Below, in pieces: positions 10,301 through 20,222 of a stretch of DNA of 64,000 bases. The translations under genes and the position numbers were made by a program. Numbering within the stretch: position 1 is the stretch's first letter; each line of letters begins with the position of its first letter. The DNA is taken from assembly GCF_000024105.1 (NCBI RefSeq), contig NC_013171.1, forward strand, positions 496,001 to 560,000. Reading direction: 5' to 3'. The stretch comes from Anaerococcus prevotii DSM 20548 (GTDB taxonomy: Bacteria > Bacillota > Clostridia > Tissierellales > Peptoniphilaceae). The notes beneath the pieces were generated by a model. It was not told where the DNA came from, searched no databases, and saw only the letters and a list, made by a program, of their open reading frames with translations.

Positions 10301-11023
10301 GTCCACATGGGTCTTGCAGCAAGAACAATGGGCTGGAAGATTGCTACACCAGTATTTGATGGTGCACTTGATACAGAAATCGAAGAAGTCCTAGAAGAAG
10401 CTAAAAAGACAGCTCCATATGTAAATAAGACAGGAAAAATAACTCTTCGTGATGGTAGAACTGGTCTTCCATTCCAAAACCCAGTAACAGTTGGAGTAAT
10501 GTATATGCTTAAGCTCCACCACATGGTAGAAGAGAAAATCCACGCAAGATCTATTGGACCTTACTCACTAGTAACCCAACAACCTCTTGGTGGTAAGGCA
10601 CAATTCGGTGGACAAAGATTCGGAGAGATGGAAGTTTGGGCCCTAGAAGCCTACGGTGCAAGCCACACCCTCCAAGAAATCCTAACAGTTAAGTCAGATG
10701 ACGTTACCGGAAGAGTTAAGACCTATGAATCAATCGTTAAGGGAGAAAATATTCCTGAACCAGGTACACCAGAATCCTTCAAGGTTCTTGTAAAGGAACT
10801 TCAATCCCTTGCCCTCGACGTAGAGCTACTCGATGAAGAAGGCGAAGTAATCGAACTTAAGGAGAATATCGACGAACAAGATAGATTTTCTCAAGTAGAT
10901 AAGATCGATGCTTCTAAGGTTAAGAGTCTAACTAGAGCCCTAAACAAGGACCCAGAGACAAAGACTAAGGTTACAAGCAAGGCAAAAAGCGAAGATAGTG
11001 ACGATGAGAATATAGAAGAATAG
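7316..11023 (+). CDS. rpoB: DNA-directed RNA polymerase beta subunit
   Basis: 1235-residue beta subunit, the catalytic core partner of beta prime. The rifampicin-resistance region [16 protein letters not shown]... [11 protein letters not shown] is complete, and the positions most often mutated to resistance (the equivalents of E. coli Asp516, His526 and Ser531) keep their susceptible residues. The [15 protein letters not shown] and [19 protein letters not shown] blocks near the C-terminus are typical. AAGGAG lies 9 nt before the ATG. The C-terminal tail is acidic (SDDENIEE). The gap to rpoC is 8 bp, so the two are co-transcribed. rplJ-rplL do not precede it, so it is expressed from its own promoter. 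Confidence 0.99.
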   Translation: MAQFHEQMYGRTKRKSFSKFPQVLDLPNLLKVQKDSYEWFLKEGLGEILEDISPIEDYNGNLILEFIGYEFDEETKYSVKESKYKDATYARDLKVKARLINKETEEVKEQEVFMGDFPMMTDSATFVINGAERVIVSQLVRSPGVYYAEETDKSGDKMYSSTVIPNRGAWIEFDTDASHTVNVRLDRTRKLPATTLVRALLFETDEEIINAIGDTKHLRNTLEKENSETADEALIEIYRKLKPGDPASVESATNLINNLLFDDRRYDLAKVGRYKYNLKLALADRIEGLVSKDDVIDPETGEVFVSAGEIIDEETAKAIENAGIVTVDVIKKDEYEEDKTLRVVGNNFVDFNSFEELKDVDVTVDDFSEKVYFPVMKEIIEEANSPEEIKSLMERRKKELCPKHITKADILAIVNYQFNLFEGIGYVDDIDHLGNRRVRGVGELLQNQFRVGLARMERVVRERMTTQDPDLATPQGLINIKPVTAVIKEFFGSSQLSQFMDQTNPMSELTHKRRLSALGPGGLSRDRAGVEVRDVHDSHYGRICPIETPEGPNIGLITSLTTYARVNKYGFIETPYRLVKEGGYVTDEIDYLTADIEDNFIIAQANEPLDENDRFVNERVSGRGIKGENDIYPREKIQYMDVSPQQIVSVGASLIPFLENDDSTRALMGANMQRQAVPLIKTEAPIVATGIEHRAAKDSGVCVVSRSKGEVVYVGDDHIKVKRASDGEIEDYELLKFERANQGTTINQRPIVKRGDKVEANEILADGPSTDNGELALGKNILIAFTTWEGYNFEDAMLLNEELVMDDVLTSVHIEEHECEARETKLGAEEITKDIPNVGEDMKKDLDENGIIRIGAEVKSGDILVGKVSPKGETELSPEERLLRAIFGEKAREVRDTSLKVPHGESGIVVDVKEYNKKDGDELAPGVNKVIRVYVAAKRKIMVGDKMCGRHGNKGVVSRILPREDMPFLPDGTPLQICLNPLGIPSRMNLGQVLEVHMGLAARTMGWKIATPVFDGALDTEIEEVLEEAKKTAPYVNKTGKITLRDGRTGLPFQNPVTVGVMYMLKLHHMVEEKIHARSIGPYSLVTQQPLGGKAQFGGQRFGEMEVWALEAYGASHTLQEILTVKSDDVTGRVKTYESIVKGENIPEPGTPESFKVLVKELQSLALDVELLDEEGEVIELKENIDEQDRFSQVDKIDASKVKSLTRALNKDPETKTKVTSKAKSEDSDDENIEE

Positions 11024-11031
11024 GGGAGTAA

Positions 11032-14000
11032 ATGAGCGAATTAAACCAATTTGATGGGATGAGGATGAAGATCGCATCCGCTGAAAAAATCAGATCATGG
11101 TCTCACGGCGAAGTTAAAAAGCCAGAGACAATCAACTATAGAACCCTAAAACCAGAAAAGGACGGACTTTTCTGTGAGAAAATATTTGGACCAACCAAAG
11201 ACTACGAATGTTCTTGTGGTAAATACAAGAGAATCAGATACAAGGGCGTAGTTTGTGAAAAGTGTGGGGTAGAAGTGACAAAGTCCAAAGTACGTCGTGA
11301 AAGAATGGGCCATATCGAGCTTGCAGCTCCTGTAAGCCACATTTGGTACTTCAAGGGAATACCATCCAAGATGGGACTTCTCCTTGACATGAGCCCAAGA
11401 GTACTAGAGAAAATCCTATACTTTGCTTCATATGTTGTAATCAACCCTGGTTCAACAGACCTTATGGAAAAGCAAGAAATCTCTGAAAATGAATACCAAG
11501 ACGTCCTAGAAGCTTATCCAGACGATACAGAATTTAAGGCTGCTATGGGAGCTGAAGCTGTAAAAGAGCTTCTAGCTAATGTAGATCTTAAGAGAGAATA
11601 CGAGCTTCTCCTAAAGGAACTTGACGAATCAACAGGCCAAAAGAAGGTAAGAGTTTCAAGAAGACTAGAAGTAGTAGATGCCTTCCTTACAAGCGGCAAC
11701 AAGCCAGAATGGATGATTCTAGATGTCCTTCCAGTAATGCCACCAGAATTAAGACCAATGGTCCAACTTGAAGGTGGAAGATTTGCAACAAGTGACTTAA
11801 ATGACCTTTACAGACGTGTTATCAATAGAAACAACAGACTAAAGAGACTCCTAGATATAGGAGCTCCTGAAATCATCGTTCGTAACGAGAAGAGAATGCT
11901 TCAAGAAGCAGTCGACGCCCTAATCGATAACGGAAGACGTGGACGAGCTGTAACTGGAGCATCTAACAGAAACATGAAGTCCCTATCTGACTTACTTAAA
12001 GGAAAGAGCGGTAGATTTAGACAAAACCTACTAGGTAAGAGAGTTGACTACTCAGGTCGTTCTGTAATCGTAGTAGGACCTGACCTTAAGTTTAACCAAT
12101 GTGGACTTCCACAAGAGATGGCCCTTGAGCTTTTCAAACCATTTATCATGAACAAGGTAGTAGATTGTGGTATGGCTCACAACCTAAAATCTGCCAAGAA
12201 AATGGTAGAGAAAAAAGACCCAAGAGTCTATGAAATCCTTGAAGAAGTAATCAAAGACCACCCAGTTTTACTAAACCGTGCCCCTACACTTCACAGACTT
12301 GGTATCCAAGCCTTTGAGCCAAAGCTTGTAGCAGGTAAGGCTATGAAGCTTCATCCACTGGCATGTAACGCCTTCAACGCCGACTTCGACGGTGACCAAA
12401 TGGCTATCCACTTGCCACTATCTAATGAAGCACAAATCGAAGCAAGACTACTTATGATGTCAACTAACAACATCTTAGGTCTTAAAGATGGTAAGCCAAT
12501 TACCACTCCTTCCCAAGATATGGTACTAGGTGCCTATTACCTAACTACTATCAAGAAGGAAGCTAAGGGTGAGAATATGACCTTCGAGTCTTACGATGAG
12601 ATGATGAAGGCCCTAGAAGCAGGCTATGTAGAATATCAAGCCAAAGTTAAGGTAAGAGTTAAGAAGAGCAAAGACGATCCAGGTAAAATCGTAGAATCTT
12701 CTGTAGGTAGATTTATCTATAACTCAGGTATTCCACAAGACTTGGGTTATGTAAATAGAAAAGAAGATCCATATTCACTAGAGATTGACACAATAGTAGA
12801 TTCTGGAACTCTAAAAGATATAGTCGATAAATGCTTTAGAAAGCACGGAAACATAAAGACTGCAGAAGTACTAGACTACATCAAACAAACAGGATATAAA
12901 TATTCAACCCTATCAGGACTTACAGTATCCATGTCAGACGTAAATATTCCAAAAGAAAAATGGGATCTTATTGCTCATGCAGATGCTGAAGTTGATAGAT
13001 ACGATAAGCTCTACAGAAGAGGTCTAATAACAGATCAAGAAAGATATGAAAAAGTTATAGACATCTGGGGTAAGACTACAAATGATGTAACTGACGCCCT
13101 TCTTACAGAGCTTAAGTCAGATAATAACATCAAGATCTTTGCCGACTCCGGTGCCCGTGGTTCTACTAACCAAATCAGACAGCTAGGCGGAATGCGTGGA
13201 CTTATGAGTCAGGCCGATGGTAAGATCATAGAAATTCCTATCAAGGCGAACTTTAGGGAAGGACTTTCAGTACAAGAGTACTTTATCTCAACCCACGGTT
13301 CACGTAAGGGTCTAACAGATACCGCCCTAAGAACAGCCGACTCAGGATACCTAACTAGAAGGATGGTAGATATTTCCCAAGACGTTATAGTTACAGAAGA
13401 TGACTGCCATACAGATGGATATGTTGTAGCTCACGAGTTTAAGGACGGAAACGAACTTATAGAAAACCTACAAACAAGAATTATCGGTAGAACATCTTTC
13501 GAAGAAATCAAAGATGAAAGTGGCGAAGTTATAGTTCACAAGGATGAGCTAATAGACGAGGACATGGCTGATAAAATAATTGATGCAGGTATCAAGGAAG
13601 TTAAGCTTCGTTCAGTTCTCGAATGTAAGGCAAAACATGGAGTATGTGCAGCATGTTATGGTAGAAACCTTGCTACAGGCAAACACGTAAATGCAGGTGA
13701 GGCTGTAGGAATCATCGCTGCCCAATCAATCGGTGAGCCTGGTACTCAGCTAACCATGAGAACCTTCCACTCCGGTGGTATCGCAGGCGTTGGAATCACC
13801 CAAGGTCTTCCAAGAGTTGAGGAGTTATTCGAAGCGAGAAAGCCAAAAGGACTTGCCTACATCGCAGAAAACTCCGGTACAGTAACTCTTATCCAAAACG
13901 AAAAGAAGACAGACGTAGAAATCCTATCAGACGACGGATTTGCCAAGAAATACAACATCCCATTCGGATCTAGAATCCTTGTAAGAGATGGCGATGTGGT

Positions 14001-14598
14001 AAGAAAGGGTGACCAACTAACAGAAGGATCCCTTGATCCACACGATGTATTGAAGGTTCTAGGAAAAGTCGGAGTCCAAGACTACATTACAAAGGAAGTC
14101 CAAAAAGTATACAGACTTCAAGGTGTAGAGATCGACGATAGACACATAGAAGTAATCGCTCGTCAAATGCTTAAGAAAGTTAAGATTGAAGAGGCTGGAG
14201 ATACAGAGTTCCTACCAGGATCCCTTCAAGATAGACGTGAAGTCGATATAGAAAACGAAAAAATGATAGAAGAAGGAAAAGAAGCAGCAACATATAGCCA
14301 AGAGCTCCTTGGAATCACCAAGGCTTCCCTTGCTACAGAAAGCTGGCTATCAGCAGCATCCTTCCAAGAAACAACCAGAGTCCTAACAGATGCCTCAATC
14401 AAGGGCAAGGTCGATGACCTCAAGGGACTTAAGGAAAATATCATCATAGGTAAGCTAATCCCAGCAGGTACGGGACTTAAGACTTACAATGATGTAGAAA
14501 TCGACTACGAAACAAAAGAAGCAGAAGATGCACAAATAGCAATGAACATAGAAGCTATCGAAAAAGAAGCTGAAAGCGAAGAAGCTATACAAAAATAA
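11032..14598 (+). CDS. rpoC: DNA-directed RNA polymerase beta prime subunit
   Basis: 1188-residue beta prime subunit. The N-terminal zinc ribbon ([20 protein letters not shown], near residues 60-79), the catalytic Mg-binding [10 protein letters not shown] motif (near 449) and the trigger-loop region ([25 protein letters not shown], near 900) are all present. The second cysteine cluster ([13 protein letters not shown]) lies just ahead of the trigger loop. Length is normal for Firmicutes. It ends at a strong terminator, so the unit is rpoB-rpoC only; the str operon lies 10.4 kb further on instead of following directly. Confidence 0.99.
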   Translation: MSELNQFDGMRMKIASAEKIRSWSHGEVKKPETINYRTLKPEKDGLFCEKIFGPTKDYECSCGKYKRIRYKGVVCEKCGVEVTKSKVRRERMGHIELAAPVSHIWYFKGIPSKMGLLLDMSPRVLEKILYFASYVVINPGSTDLMEKQEISENEYQDVLEAYPDDTEFKAAMGAEAVKELLANVDLKREYELLLKELDESTGQKKVRVSRRLEVVDAFLTSGNKPEWMILDVLPVMPPELRPMVQLEGGRFATSDLNDLYRRVINRNNRLKRLLDIGAPEIIVRNEKRMLQEAVDALIDNGRRGRAVTGASNRNMKSLSDLLKGKSGRFRQNLLGKRVDYSGRSVIVVGPDLKFNQCGLPQEMALELFKPFIMNKVVDCGMAHNLKSAKKMVEKKDPRVYEILEEVIKDHPVLLNRAPTLHRLGIQAFEPKLVAGKAMKLHPLACNAFNADFDGDQMAIHLPLSNEAQIEARLLMMSTNNILGLKDGKPITTPSQDMVLGAYYLTTIKKEAKGENMTFESYDEMMKALEAGYVEYQAKVKVRVKKSKDDPGKIVESSVGRFIYNSGIPQDLGYVNRKEDPYSLEIDTIVDSGTLKDIVDKCFRKHGNIKTAEVLDYIKQTGYKYSTLSGLTVSMSDVNIPKEKWDLIAHADAEVDRYDKLYRRGLITDQERYEKVIDIWGKTTNDVTDALLTELKSDNNIKIFADSGARGSTNQIRQLGGMRGLMSQADGKIIEIPIKANFREGLSVQEYFISTHGSRKGLTDTALRTADSGYLTRRMVDISQDVIVTEDDCHTDGYVVAHEFKDGNELIENLQTRIIGRTSFEEIKDESGEVIVHKDELIDEDMADKIIDAGIKEVKLRSVLECKAKHGVCAACYGRNLATGKHVNAGEAVGIIAAQSIGEPGTQLTMRTFHSGGIAGVGITQGLPRVEELFEARKPKGLAYIAENSGTVTLIQNEKKTDVEILSDDGFAKKYNIPFGSRILVRDGDVVRKGDQLTEGSLDPHDVLKVLGKVGVQDYITKEVQKVYRLQGVEIDDRHIEVIARQMLKKVKIEEAGDTEFLPGSLQDRREVDIENEKMIEEGKEAATYSQELLGITKASLATESWLSAASFQETTRVLTDASIKGKVDDLKGLKENIIIGKLIPAGTGLKTYNDVEIDYETKEAEDAQIAMNIEAIEKEAESEEAIQK

Positions 14599-14602
14599 AA
14601 CT

Positions 14603-14626
14603 AAGGCCCGAGCAATCGGGCTTTTC
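14603..14626 (+). terminator. Intrinsic terminator of rpoBC
   Basis: AAGGCCCGA (14603-14611) pairs with TCGGGCTTT around a GCAA tetraloop, followed by T-rich sequence. Confidence 0.9.
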
Positions 14627-14840
14627 TTGTGGGCAATTTTAAATTACTTCTTTGTAATAGTAAAAAATAATTTTATAATTAGATTGAATTTCCTATCTTT
14701 ACGGACCAAGTAATCTCAAGCCTAATTGAAAGAAATTTAAAAATAAAGTATTAATGATAAAATATTAATTTGGAAAGTTTGTAGATGGATTTAGTTTCAT
14801 TAAGAATATTGAAGTTTATAAAGAGAATAAAATTTCAATG

Positions 14841-14876
14841 AAAAAACTAAGCCAAACTTTTAAGTCTAGCTTAGTT
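14841..14876 (-). terminator. Terminator of the aldo/keto reductase gene
   Basis: AACTAAGC (14845-14852) and GCTTAGTT (14869-14876) form a perfect stem. On the minus strand it is followed by a T6 run. The remainder of 14627-14840 is AT-rich and shows no gene. Confidence 0.75.
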
Positions 14877-14881
14877 ATATC

Positions 14882-16006
14882 TTATGCCAAATACTCATCA
14901 GCCTCTTTGAGACCTTTGATTATTTCTAGGTTTTGTGGGCAAATTCCTTCACATTTACCACATTCTATGCATTCAGTTGGGCTAACTCCTTCTTCTAGAT
15001 AATCTTTGTATTCCTTTCTGGATTTATCAGCTTCATCATAGAGATAGGCTTTGTTCCATAGGCCAAAGACCTTTGGTATGTTAATATCAACGGTGCATGG
15101 AAGACAGTATTCACAAGCAGTGCAGCCTATACGCTCACGGCTTTTGTATATGGCCCTCGCCTTTTCGTAGAAGTCCTCGTCTTCTTTTGCTAGAGAATTA
15201 TAGTCGGTTGTGCTAGCCATCTCTAAGTTTTCCCTAACTTGGTCTATATCATTCATTCCAGATAGGACAGTCATTACATTATCAAGACTTAGAGGAAACT
15301 TCAAAGCTTCTTGGGCAGGGGATAGGTCGGTAAAGTCCTTAAGCATATTCCTTAGCTCTTCTGGAGGATTGGCAAGCCTTCCGCCCTTAACGGGCTCCAT
15401 TATAACTACAGGGATTCCCATTTCCTTGGCAAGCTCATAACCCTTTAGGCCTGCTTGGTAGTCTACATCGAGGTAGTTGAGTTGGATTTGGCAGAAGTCC
15501 CAGTCATAGGCCTTGATGATTTCTTCAAAGGCTGGATATTCGTCATGGAAGGAGAAGCCAACATGTTTTACGATTCCTTTTTCTTTGATTTCTGTGAGAA
15601 AATCTAGGACTCCAAGCTCTACTACTTGTCTAAATCTTTTTACATCGAGAGAATGGAGGAGGTAGAAGTCTAAGTGGTCTGTCCTTAAATTTTCCAATTG
15701 CTCGTTTAATAATTTGTAAAAGTCGCCCCTTTCCTTGACAAGCCAACAAGGTAGCTTAGTAGTAAGCTTAATCTTGTCACGGAGCTTGTTTTCTTCTAGA
15801 AATTCTCCGATAAATTTCTCACTCTTTCCGTCATGATAAGGATAAGCTGTGTCAATATATGTAAGTCCATTATCGATTGCTTCTAGTATGTCTTTGGACG
15901 AAGCTTTCTTATCAATCTTTCCATTATCGCCATCAATTGTCTTAAATCTCATACAACCAAAACCAAGTCGTGAGATTTTTTCTCCATTTAAGTCGAAATA
16001 TTTCAT
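14882..16006 (-). CDS. Aldo/keto reductase with C-terminal 4Fe-4S ferredoxin-like domain
   Basis: A 374-residue protein. The N-terminal 270 residues form an NAD(P)H-dependent TIM-barrel reductase: GFGCMRF near 16, DTAYPYH near 56 with the catalytic Tyr, a Lys in TKLPC, and LLHSLD near 117. The C-terminal 100 residues carry cysteine clusters CTACEYCLPC and CIECGKCEGICP, of the type that bind iron-sulfur clusters, common in anaerobe reductases. The substrate is unknown. ATG at 16006 is chosen over a GTG 6 bp upstream, since AAAGGAG overlaps the GTG and is well spaced to the ATG. The gene is monocistronic. Confidence 0.92.
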   Translation of the reverse strand: MKYFDLNGEKISRLGFGCMRFKTIDGDNGKIDKKASSKDILEAIDNGLTYIDTAYPYHDGKSEKFIGEFLEENKLRDKIKLTTKLPCWLVKERGDFYKLLNEQLENLRTDHLDFYLLHSLDVKRFRQVVELGVLDFLTEIKEKGIVKHVGFSFHDEYPAFEEIIKAYDWDFCQIQLNYLDVDYQAGLKGYELAKEMGIPVVIMEPVKGGRLANPPEELRNMLKDFTDLSPAQEALKFPLSLDNVMTVLSGMNDIDQVRENLEMASTTDYNSLAKEDEDFYEKARAIYKSRERIGCTACEYCLPCTVDINIPKVFGLWNKAYLYDEADKSRKEYKDYLEEGVSPTECIECGKCEGICPQNLEIIKGLKEADEYLA

Positions 16007-16067
16007 AAACACTCCTTTTATTTATATATCCATTGTAACATATAATAATTTTTAGACATAGAAATAT

Positions 16068-16096
16068 TTCAATAGAAGGCTCGACTTTGATATAAT
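16068..16096 (+). promoter_or_regulatory. Promoter of the ClC gene
   Basis: TTCAAT (16068-16073), 17 bp spacer, TATAAT (16091-16096), about 20 bp before the ATG of the ClC gene. The -35 is imperfect. Confidence 0.4.
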
Positions 16097-16115
16097 AGAA
16101 GAGAAGGAGGAATTT

Positions 16116-17402
16116 ATGAGAAAAGCAAAATTAAGATATTCCTACAAGTCAAAGGAATTGTCTACAATTCTTTCGTTCGTATTGACTGGTATTATAGTTG
16201 GACTTGCTATAGGATTTTTTAAAAAAGCCATAGGCTTTGTGTCTGCTAGGATGATATACCTAATATCATTAGTTAAAGACAGACCAATATATGCCCTTGG
16301 AATTATCATTTTATTTATAATTATTGGAACAATTATTTATTTCTTATCTAAAAAAGATCCGAATATCAATGGATCTGGTATTCCTATCATATATGGTATG
16401 CTAGATAATGAGTTTACAGTAGATAGCCCTAGGACCCTAATTAGAAAATTTATCGCAAGTACCCTAGCTATAGGATCAGGACTAACCCTAGGTAGGGAAG
16501 GCCCATCCGTCCAAATAGGAGGTCTTATAGGAGATATAGTACACAAGATTAGCAAGTCAAAGGAAAATAAGAGATACTTTATTGGATCAGCTGCGGGAGC
16601 TGGAATCGCCGTAGCCTTTAACGCTCCAATTGCAGGAATGTTATTTACAGTAGAAGAGATATTTAAAAAAACTGACAGGAAAGTATTTTTATCAACGGCC
16701 ATTACAATATTTACAGCAATAATAACAGCAGATATTGCCTTCGGTAACCACCCAGCTCTACTTGACGTTCCAAACTTCGAAGTCATGCACTTATCTATGA
16801 TTGGAATCTTGATAATTCTGGGAATCTTCGTAGGCCTATCGGGAGTCTTCTTCAATTACTGTGTAATTGGTTCTAAGTCTGTCTATAAGAAGATAAATAT
16901 TAATCCCTACATAAAATACCTAATCCCTTTTGTAGTAACAGCAATTGTCTTGATGATAGACATAGACCTATTTGCATCAAGTGAGGACTTTATCTTTCTT
17001 GCTACTAAGGGTGAGACGAGTTTGCTTAAACTTATCATATTTTATTTTATGAAAATATTTCTCCTAAGCTTAGCCTTTGGAGCAGGAGTTTCAGGAGGAA
17101 GCCTAGTTCCACTTCTAGTAATTGGTTCGCTTGTAGGTAACATTGTAGCTACAAGTCTAGTTATGGCAGGACTCCTTGATCCATCATTTATATTTGTCTT
17201 TAGTATCCTAGGCATGTGCGGCCACTTCTCAGCTATAGTAAGAGCTCCAATCACAGCTATTATTCTAGTCCTAGAAATGACCGGAGGAGCCTTCGAATAC
17301 TTACTAGGAATATCAATAGTAAGCCTAATAGCTTACAGCATAGCAGAAATATGCAAATCCAAACCATTTTATGAACATTTGTATGAGTTGATGCTTAAGT
17401 AA
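16116..17402 (+). CDS. ClC family chloride channel or H+/Cl- antiporter
   Basis: 428-residue integral membrane protein of the ClC family. Chloride-selectivity motifs are recognisable: GSGIP (near 92), GREGPSVQIGG (near 127, containing the gating glutamate) and the GVSGGSLVPLLVIG segment (near 325). A gating Glu is kept, so either a channel or an exchanger is possible; the proton-glutamate position was not resolved by eye. There is no C-terminal CBS or TrkA-C regulatory domain. GAAGGAGG precedes the ATG. It is monocistronic and ends at a bidirectional terminator. Confidence 0.93.
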   Translation: MRKAKLRYSYKSKELSTILSFVLTGIIVGLAIGFFKKAIGFVSARMIYLISLVKDRPIYALGIIILFIIIGTIIYFLSKKDPNINGSGIPIIYGMLDNEFTVDSPRTLIRKFIASTLAIGSGLTLGREGPSVQIGGLIGDIVHKISKSKENKRYFIGSAAGAGIAVAFNAPIAGMLFTVEEIFKKTDRKVFLSTAITIFTAIITADIAFGNHPALLDVPNFEVMHLSMIGILIILGIFVGLSGVFFNYCVIGSKSVYKKININPYIKYLIPFVVTAIVLMIDIDLFASSEDFIFLATKGETSLLKLIIFYFMKIFLLSLAFGAGVSGGSLVPLLVIGSLVGNIVATSLVMAGLLDPSFIFVFSILGMCGHFSAIVRAPITAIILVLEMTGGAFEYLLGISIVSLIAYSIAEICKSKPFYEHLYELMLK

Positions 17403-17403
17403 A

Positions 17404-17447
17404 AAGAAAAAGTCTAACTACATTTAGGTGAAGTTAGACTTTTTAAT
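17404..17447. terminator. Bidirectional terminator between ClC and PH-domain genes
   Basis: AGTCTAACT (17411-17419) pairs with AGTTAGACT (17432-17440), flanked by A-rich and T-rich runs on both sides. Confidence 0.85.
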
Positions 17448-17466
17448 TCTTTGGTTAACATTAATT

Positions 17467-17856
17467 CTATAAAATAAACTCAGAAATAGTTTTAGATATT
17501 TCTATGATGTCTACTCCTTTTTTAAAGTCGAAAGATAGTTTGTTTCCGTCGTTAAAGGCTATTATCAGCTCGCTGTCTATATCGAGCATGCCTGCAGTTT
17601 CTATTCCGAAGTATTGGATTTTGGAGTAGGGATAAGAGATGTAGGCTATCTTTTTACCGGTGATTCCTTGAACATTTATTACGAAGATTCTTTTTGTAGT
17701 AAAGATTATCTGGTCTCTTATTGTTTCAAAGGCCTGGATTATAGCTTCGTCTTTTAGGAGAAAGTTAATTACTTCTTTTCTTACATTTTCTATATTTATT
17801 TCTTTGAGATTGAAGGTGTTAGAGTCACCTATGATTCCACTTCCTATTGTTGACAT
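17467..17856 (-). CDS. Bacterial PH-domain protein
   Basis: A 129-residue single-domain protein matching the bacterial pleckstrin-homology-like family (bPH_1 type). It has an alternating beta pattern with IIFTTKRIFVINVQGITGKKIAYISYPYSKI-like strands, and a C-terminal helix (VDIIEISKTISEFIL) that caps the fold. It has no signal peptide or membrane segment, so it is cytoplasmic. Members form oligomeric rings in some structures; no catalytic activity is known. GGAGG precedes the ATG. The gene is isolated, converging on the ClC gene and divergent from the MATE exporter. Confidence 0.8.
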   Translation of the reverse strand: MSTIGSGIIGDSNTFNLKEINIENVRKEVINFLLKDEAIIQAFETIRDQIIFTTKRIFVINVQGITGKKIAYISYPYSKIQYFGIETAGMLDIDSELIIAFNDGNKLSFDFKKGVDIIEISKTISEFIL

Positions 17857-17986
17857 ATGTCCTCCTTTTGCTTTGTTTATTTTATGATATCACTTTTTAT
17901 TAAATTTTAAAATTAGTATTTATTTTAGTAGATTTTTTCAAAGCTTATCATATATTGATAGAAGTTAGAAATTTTTGAGGTGGTAT

Positions 17987-19327
17987 ATGGATCATTATTT
18001 AACTAGTGATACTCCATCAAAGGCAATTAGCAAGTTCGCTCTGCCTATGGTGGTTGGATCTTTATTTCAACAAATTTATACCTTGGTCGATTCGGCTGTA
18101 GTTGGTAAGTACGTGGGGGAGGCTGCTCTTGCTTCTATAGGGGCAAGTTTCGCCCTTACTACTATTTTTATTTGCATTGGAGTAGGCGGTGGGGCTGGAG
18201 CTTCGGTTTTAATTGCAAGATACTTTGGATCACGAGATTACAAGAGGATGAAGACTGCGATTTTCACTTCTATGATAGGATTTTTAGGTCTTTCCCTTGC
18301 TCTTTCCGCTTTTGGATTGATTTTTTCTAAGAAACTTATGGCCCTTCTTCAAACACCTAGTGAGATTTTGGATATGGCAGTCTTATATCTTAATATTTAT
18401 TTTTATGGCCTGCCATTTTTGTTTATGTACAATATCATATCGGCTCTTTACCAGGCTCTTGGAGAATCAAAGATTCCCCTATATTTTTTGATTTTCTCAT
18501 CGATTTTGAATGTGATATTAGATGTATACTTTGTAAGAGATTTGGGAATGGGTCTTGCTGGAGCTGCCTACGCTACTCTACTTGCCCAGGGGATTTCGGC
18601 TGTTTTTTCATTTTTTGTTTTTCTTAGGAGAATTGAGAAAATCGAAACAGAAAAAACTAGAATTTTTGATAAAACAGAGTTAGGGCTTATTTCTAGGCTT
18701 GCTATTCCTTCTATTGTCCAACAATCTACCGTTACTATAGGCCAGCTTTTGGTTCAATCTGTTGTAAATTCCTTTGGGGTAGAGATTTTGGCTGGTTTTT
18801 CTGCGGCCATTAGAGTAGAAAGCCTTATAATTGTACCGATAACAAGTCTTGGTAATGCTATATCTTCCTATACTTCACAAAATGTAGGGGCAAAGAGACT
18901 CAACAGATTAGGTCAAGGGCTAAGGGCATCACTGATTATGGTAGGCATATATTCCTTCTTGGTTTTACTTGTTTTAAAAATCAAGTCAGCTGATATAATT
19001 TCCTTTTTTATGAATGAAAATTCGTCAGACCTTGCTATAAAAACTGGAGAGGCTTATCTAGCTTTCATAGGATTTTTCTTTGTGTTGGTAGGATCTAAGC
19101 ACTGTGTGGATGGGGTTTTGAGGGGCCTAGGAGATGTGAGAGTTTTTACTCTTGCGAATATTATCAATCTATTTATAAGGGTGAGTCTTTCTATGACCCT
19201 TGCCCACAAGATAGGTGTCGAGATGGTTTGGTATGCAGTTCCTCTTGGTTGGATAACGAATCTTATTATTTCTAGCTTTTATTATTCTTATATAAAAAAG
19301 AGAGATTATGAGCTTATTTTCAAGTAA
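17987..19327 (+). CDS. MATE family multidrug/cation efflux transporter
   Basis: 446-residue polytopic membrane protein with about 12 hydrophobic segments and the two-fold MATE architecture. The N-terminal repeat opens SKFALPMVVGSLFQQIYTLVDSAVVGKYVG, which is characteristic, and the second repeat begins ISRLAIPSIVQQSTVTIGQ. It is an exporter driven by Na+ or H+; substrates cannot be inferred. The start is set at ATG 17987 (MDHYLTSDTPSK): a GAGGTGG site at 17977-17983 lies between it and an upstream in-frame TTG, so it serves only the ATG. The gene is single. Confidence 0.93.
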   Translation: MDHYLTSDTPSKAISKFALPMVVGSLFQQIYTLVDSAVVGKYVGEAALASIGASFALTTIFICIGVGGGAGASVLIARYFGSRDYKRMKTAIFTSMIGFLGLSLALSAFGLIFSKKLMALLQTPSEILDMAVLYLNIYFYGLPFLFMYNIISALYQALGESKIPLYFLIFSSILNVILDVYFVRDLGMGLAGAAYATLLAQGISAVFSFFVFLRRIEKIETEKTRIFDKTELGLISRLAIPSIVQQSTVTIGQLLVQSVVNSFGVEILAGFSAAIRVESLIIVPITSLGNAISSYTSQNVGAKRLNRLGQGLRASLIMVGIYSFLVLLVLKIKSADIISFFMNENSSDLAIKTGEAYLAFIGFFFVLVGSKHCVDGVLRGLGDVRVFTLANIINLFIRVSLSMTLAHKIGVEMVWYAVPLGWITNLIISSFYYSYIKKRDYELIFK

Positions 19328-19331
19328 AAAA

Positions 19332-19365
19332 ACGCCTTAGCAAGTTTTACTCCTTGCCAAGGCGT
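19332..19365. terminator. Stem-loop between MATE and tpx genes
   Basis: ACGCCTTAGCAAG pairs with CTTGCCAAGGCGT (one mismatch). The T run is on the minus strand (A-run at 19327-19333), so it best serves tpx, but it may act both ways. Confidence 0.75.
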
Positions 19366-19440
19366 ATTCATATTTATCTATTAAATCAAGTAGGGTGATT
19401 TCTAATCTTTATTTCGAGATCTTTCTACTTGGTCTTTCAG

Positions 19441-19941
19441 TTAAACTAATTTTTTAACTTCTTCTAAAGCAGCTTCGAAGTTTACTTCGTTAGTTACTTC
19501 TGGAACGTATTCAACGTATTGGATTACTCCTTCTTTATCGACTACAACTATTCCTCTTGTTAGTAGCTTTAGTTCATCGATTAAGAAACCATATTTATCT
19601 CCGAATTCTCTTTCTTTGTAGTCAGATACCATTTCTAGGTTTTTGATATCTTCGTTTGAGCAAAATCTTGCTTGAGCGAATGGTAAATCTTCTGTGATTG
19701 TAACAATAGCTACGTCATCAGAAAGTTCTAGGGCATCTTTGTTGAATTTCTTCGCTTGAAGAGCACATACGTCTGTATCTAGGGATGGTGCTACAGAATA
19801 AACTACAACTTTTCCTTTTAGATCTTCTGAGTTAAATTCTGAAAGATCATTTTTTGTTGCCTTAAATGCTGGCGCCTTGTCGCCTTTTTTTACTTGAGTT
19901 CCTAAAAGTGTTACTTTATCTCCTGCAAATGTAATAGTCAT
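19441..19941 (-). CDS. tpx: Thiol peroxidase (Tpx, peroxiredoxin)
   Basis: 166-residue atypical two-cysteine peroxiredoxin that reduces hydroperoxides using thioredoxin. The peroxidatic cysteine is in SLDTDVCALQ (about residue 59) with the Tpx-type Thr three residues before it, and the resolving cysteine is in ARFCSNEDI (about 93). Length and the N-terminal TFAGDKVTLLGTQVKKGDKAP match Tpx exactly. AGGAGG lies just ahead of the ATG. Oxidative-stress protection is expected for an anaerobe exposed to air. The gene is monocistronic and divergent from the maltose PTS gene. Confidence 0.96.
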   Translation of the reverse strand: MTITFAGDKVTLLGTQVKKGDKAPAFKATKNDLSEFNSEDLKGKVVVYSVAPSLDTDVCALQAKKFNKDALELSDDVAIVTITEDLPFAQARFCSNEDIKNLEMVSDYKEREFGDKYGFLIDELKLLTRGIVVVDKEGVIQYVEYVPEVTNEVNFEAALEEVKKLV

Positions 19942-20087
19942 GTTTTCCTCCTAAGTTATACAAATTTTACAAGTTATAACTTTTAACATATATATTATAC
20001 CCAAATTTTATTAAAAAATTATGTGATTTCTCTTTGTTTAAAAGATAATAATAATCTTTAATAGGGTAAATAGGTATTTTCGGGGAA

Positions 20088-20101
20088 TGTGAAATTTCAC
20101 A
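20088..20101. promoter_or_regulatory. Perfect 14-bp palindrome upstream of the maltose-type PTS gene
   Basis: TGTGAAATTTCACA is a perfect inverted repeat 54 bp upstream of the -35 of the PTS operon. It is a candidate operator or activator site, possibly for one of the RpiR-type regulators at the operon's end. It was not recognised as a known box. Confidence 0.45.
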
Positions 20102-20130
20102 AAGTATGTAAAAATTATCAAACACTGACA

Positions 20131-20154
20131 CAAATCCCTAAAAATAGGGCTTTG
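20131..20154. promoter_or_regulatory. Inverted repeat abutting the -35 of the maltose-type PTS gene
   Basis: CAAATCCCTA and TAGGGCTTTG flank an A4 spacer (9 of 10 positions paired) and end directly at the -35. The position suits a repressor or activator operator. Confidence 0.4.
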
Positions 20155-20183
20155 TTGACAATTTTTCTGTGAAGGAATATTAT
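20155..20183 (+). promoter_or_regulatory. Promoter of the maltose-type PTS operon
   Basis: TTGACA (20155-20160), 17 bp, TATTAT (20178-20183). A degenerate catabolite-control-like sequence (AATACGTTTTCA) lies between the -10 and the start codon, too weak to call a cre site. Confidence 0.75.
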
Positions 20184-20222
20184 ATAAACATAAGATAATA
20201 CGTTTTCAATAGGAGGAGAACC

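Noticed and set aside
20195-20215. Catabolite-control (cre) site in the maltose-type operon leader
   Set aside because: The match to the consensus has about three mismatches, including the leading TG; too weak to claim.
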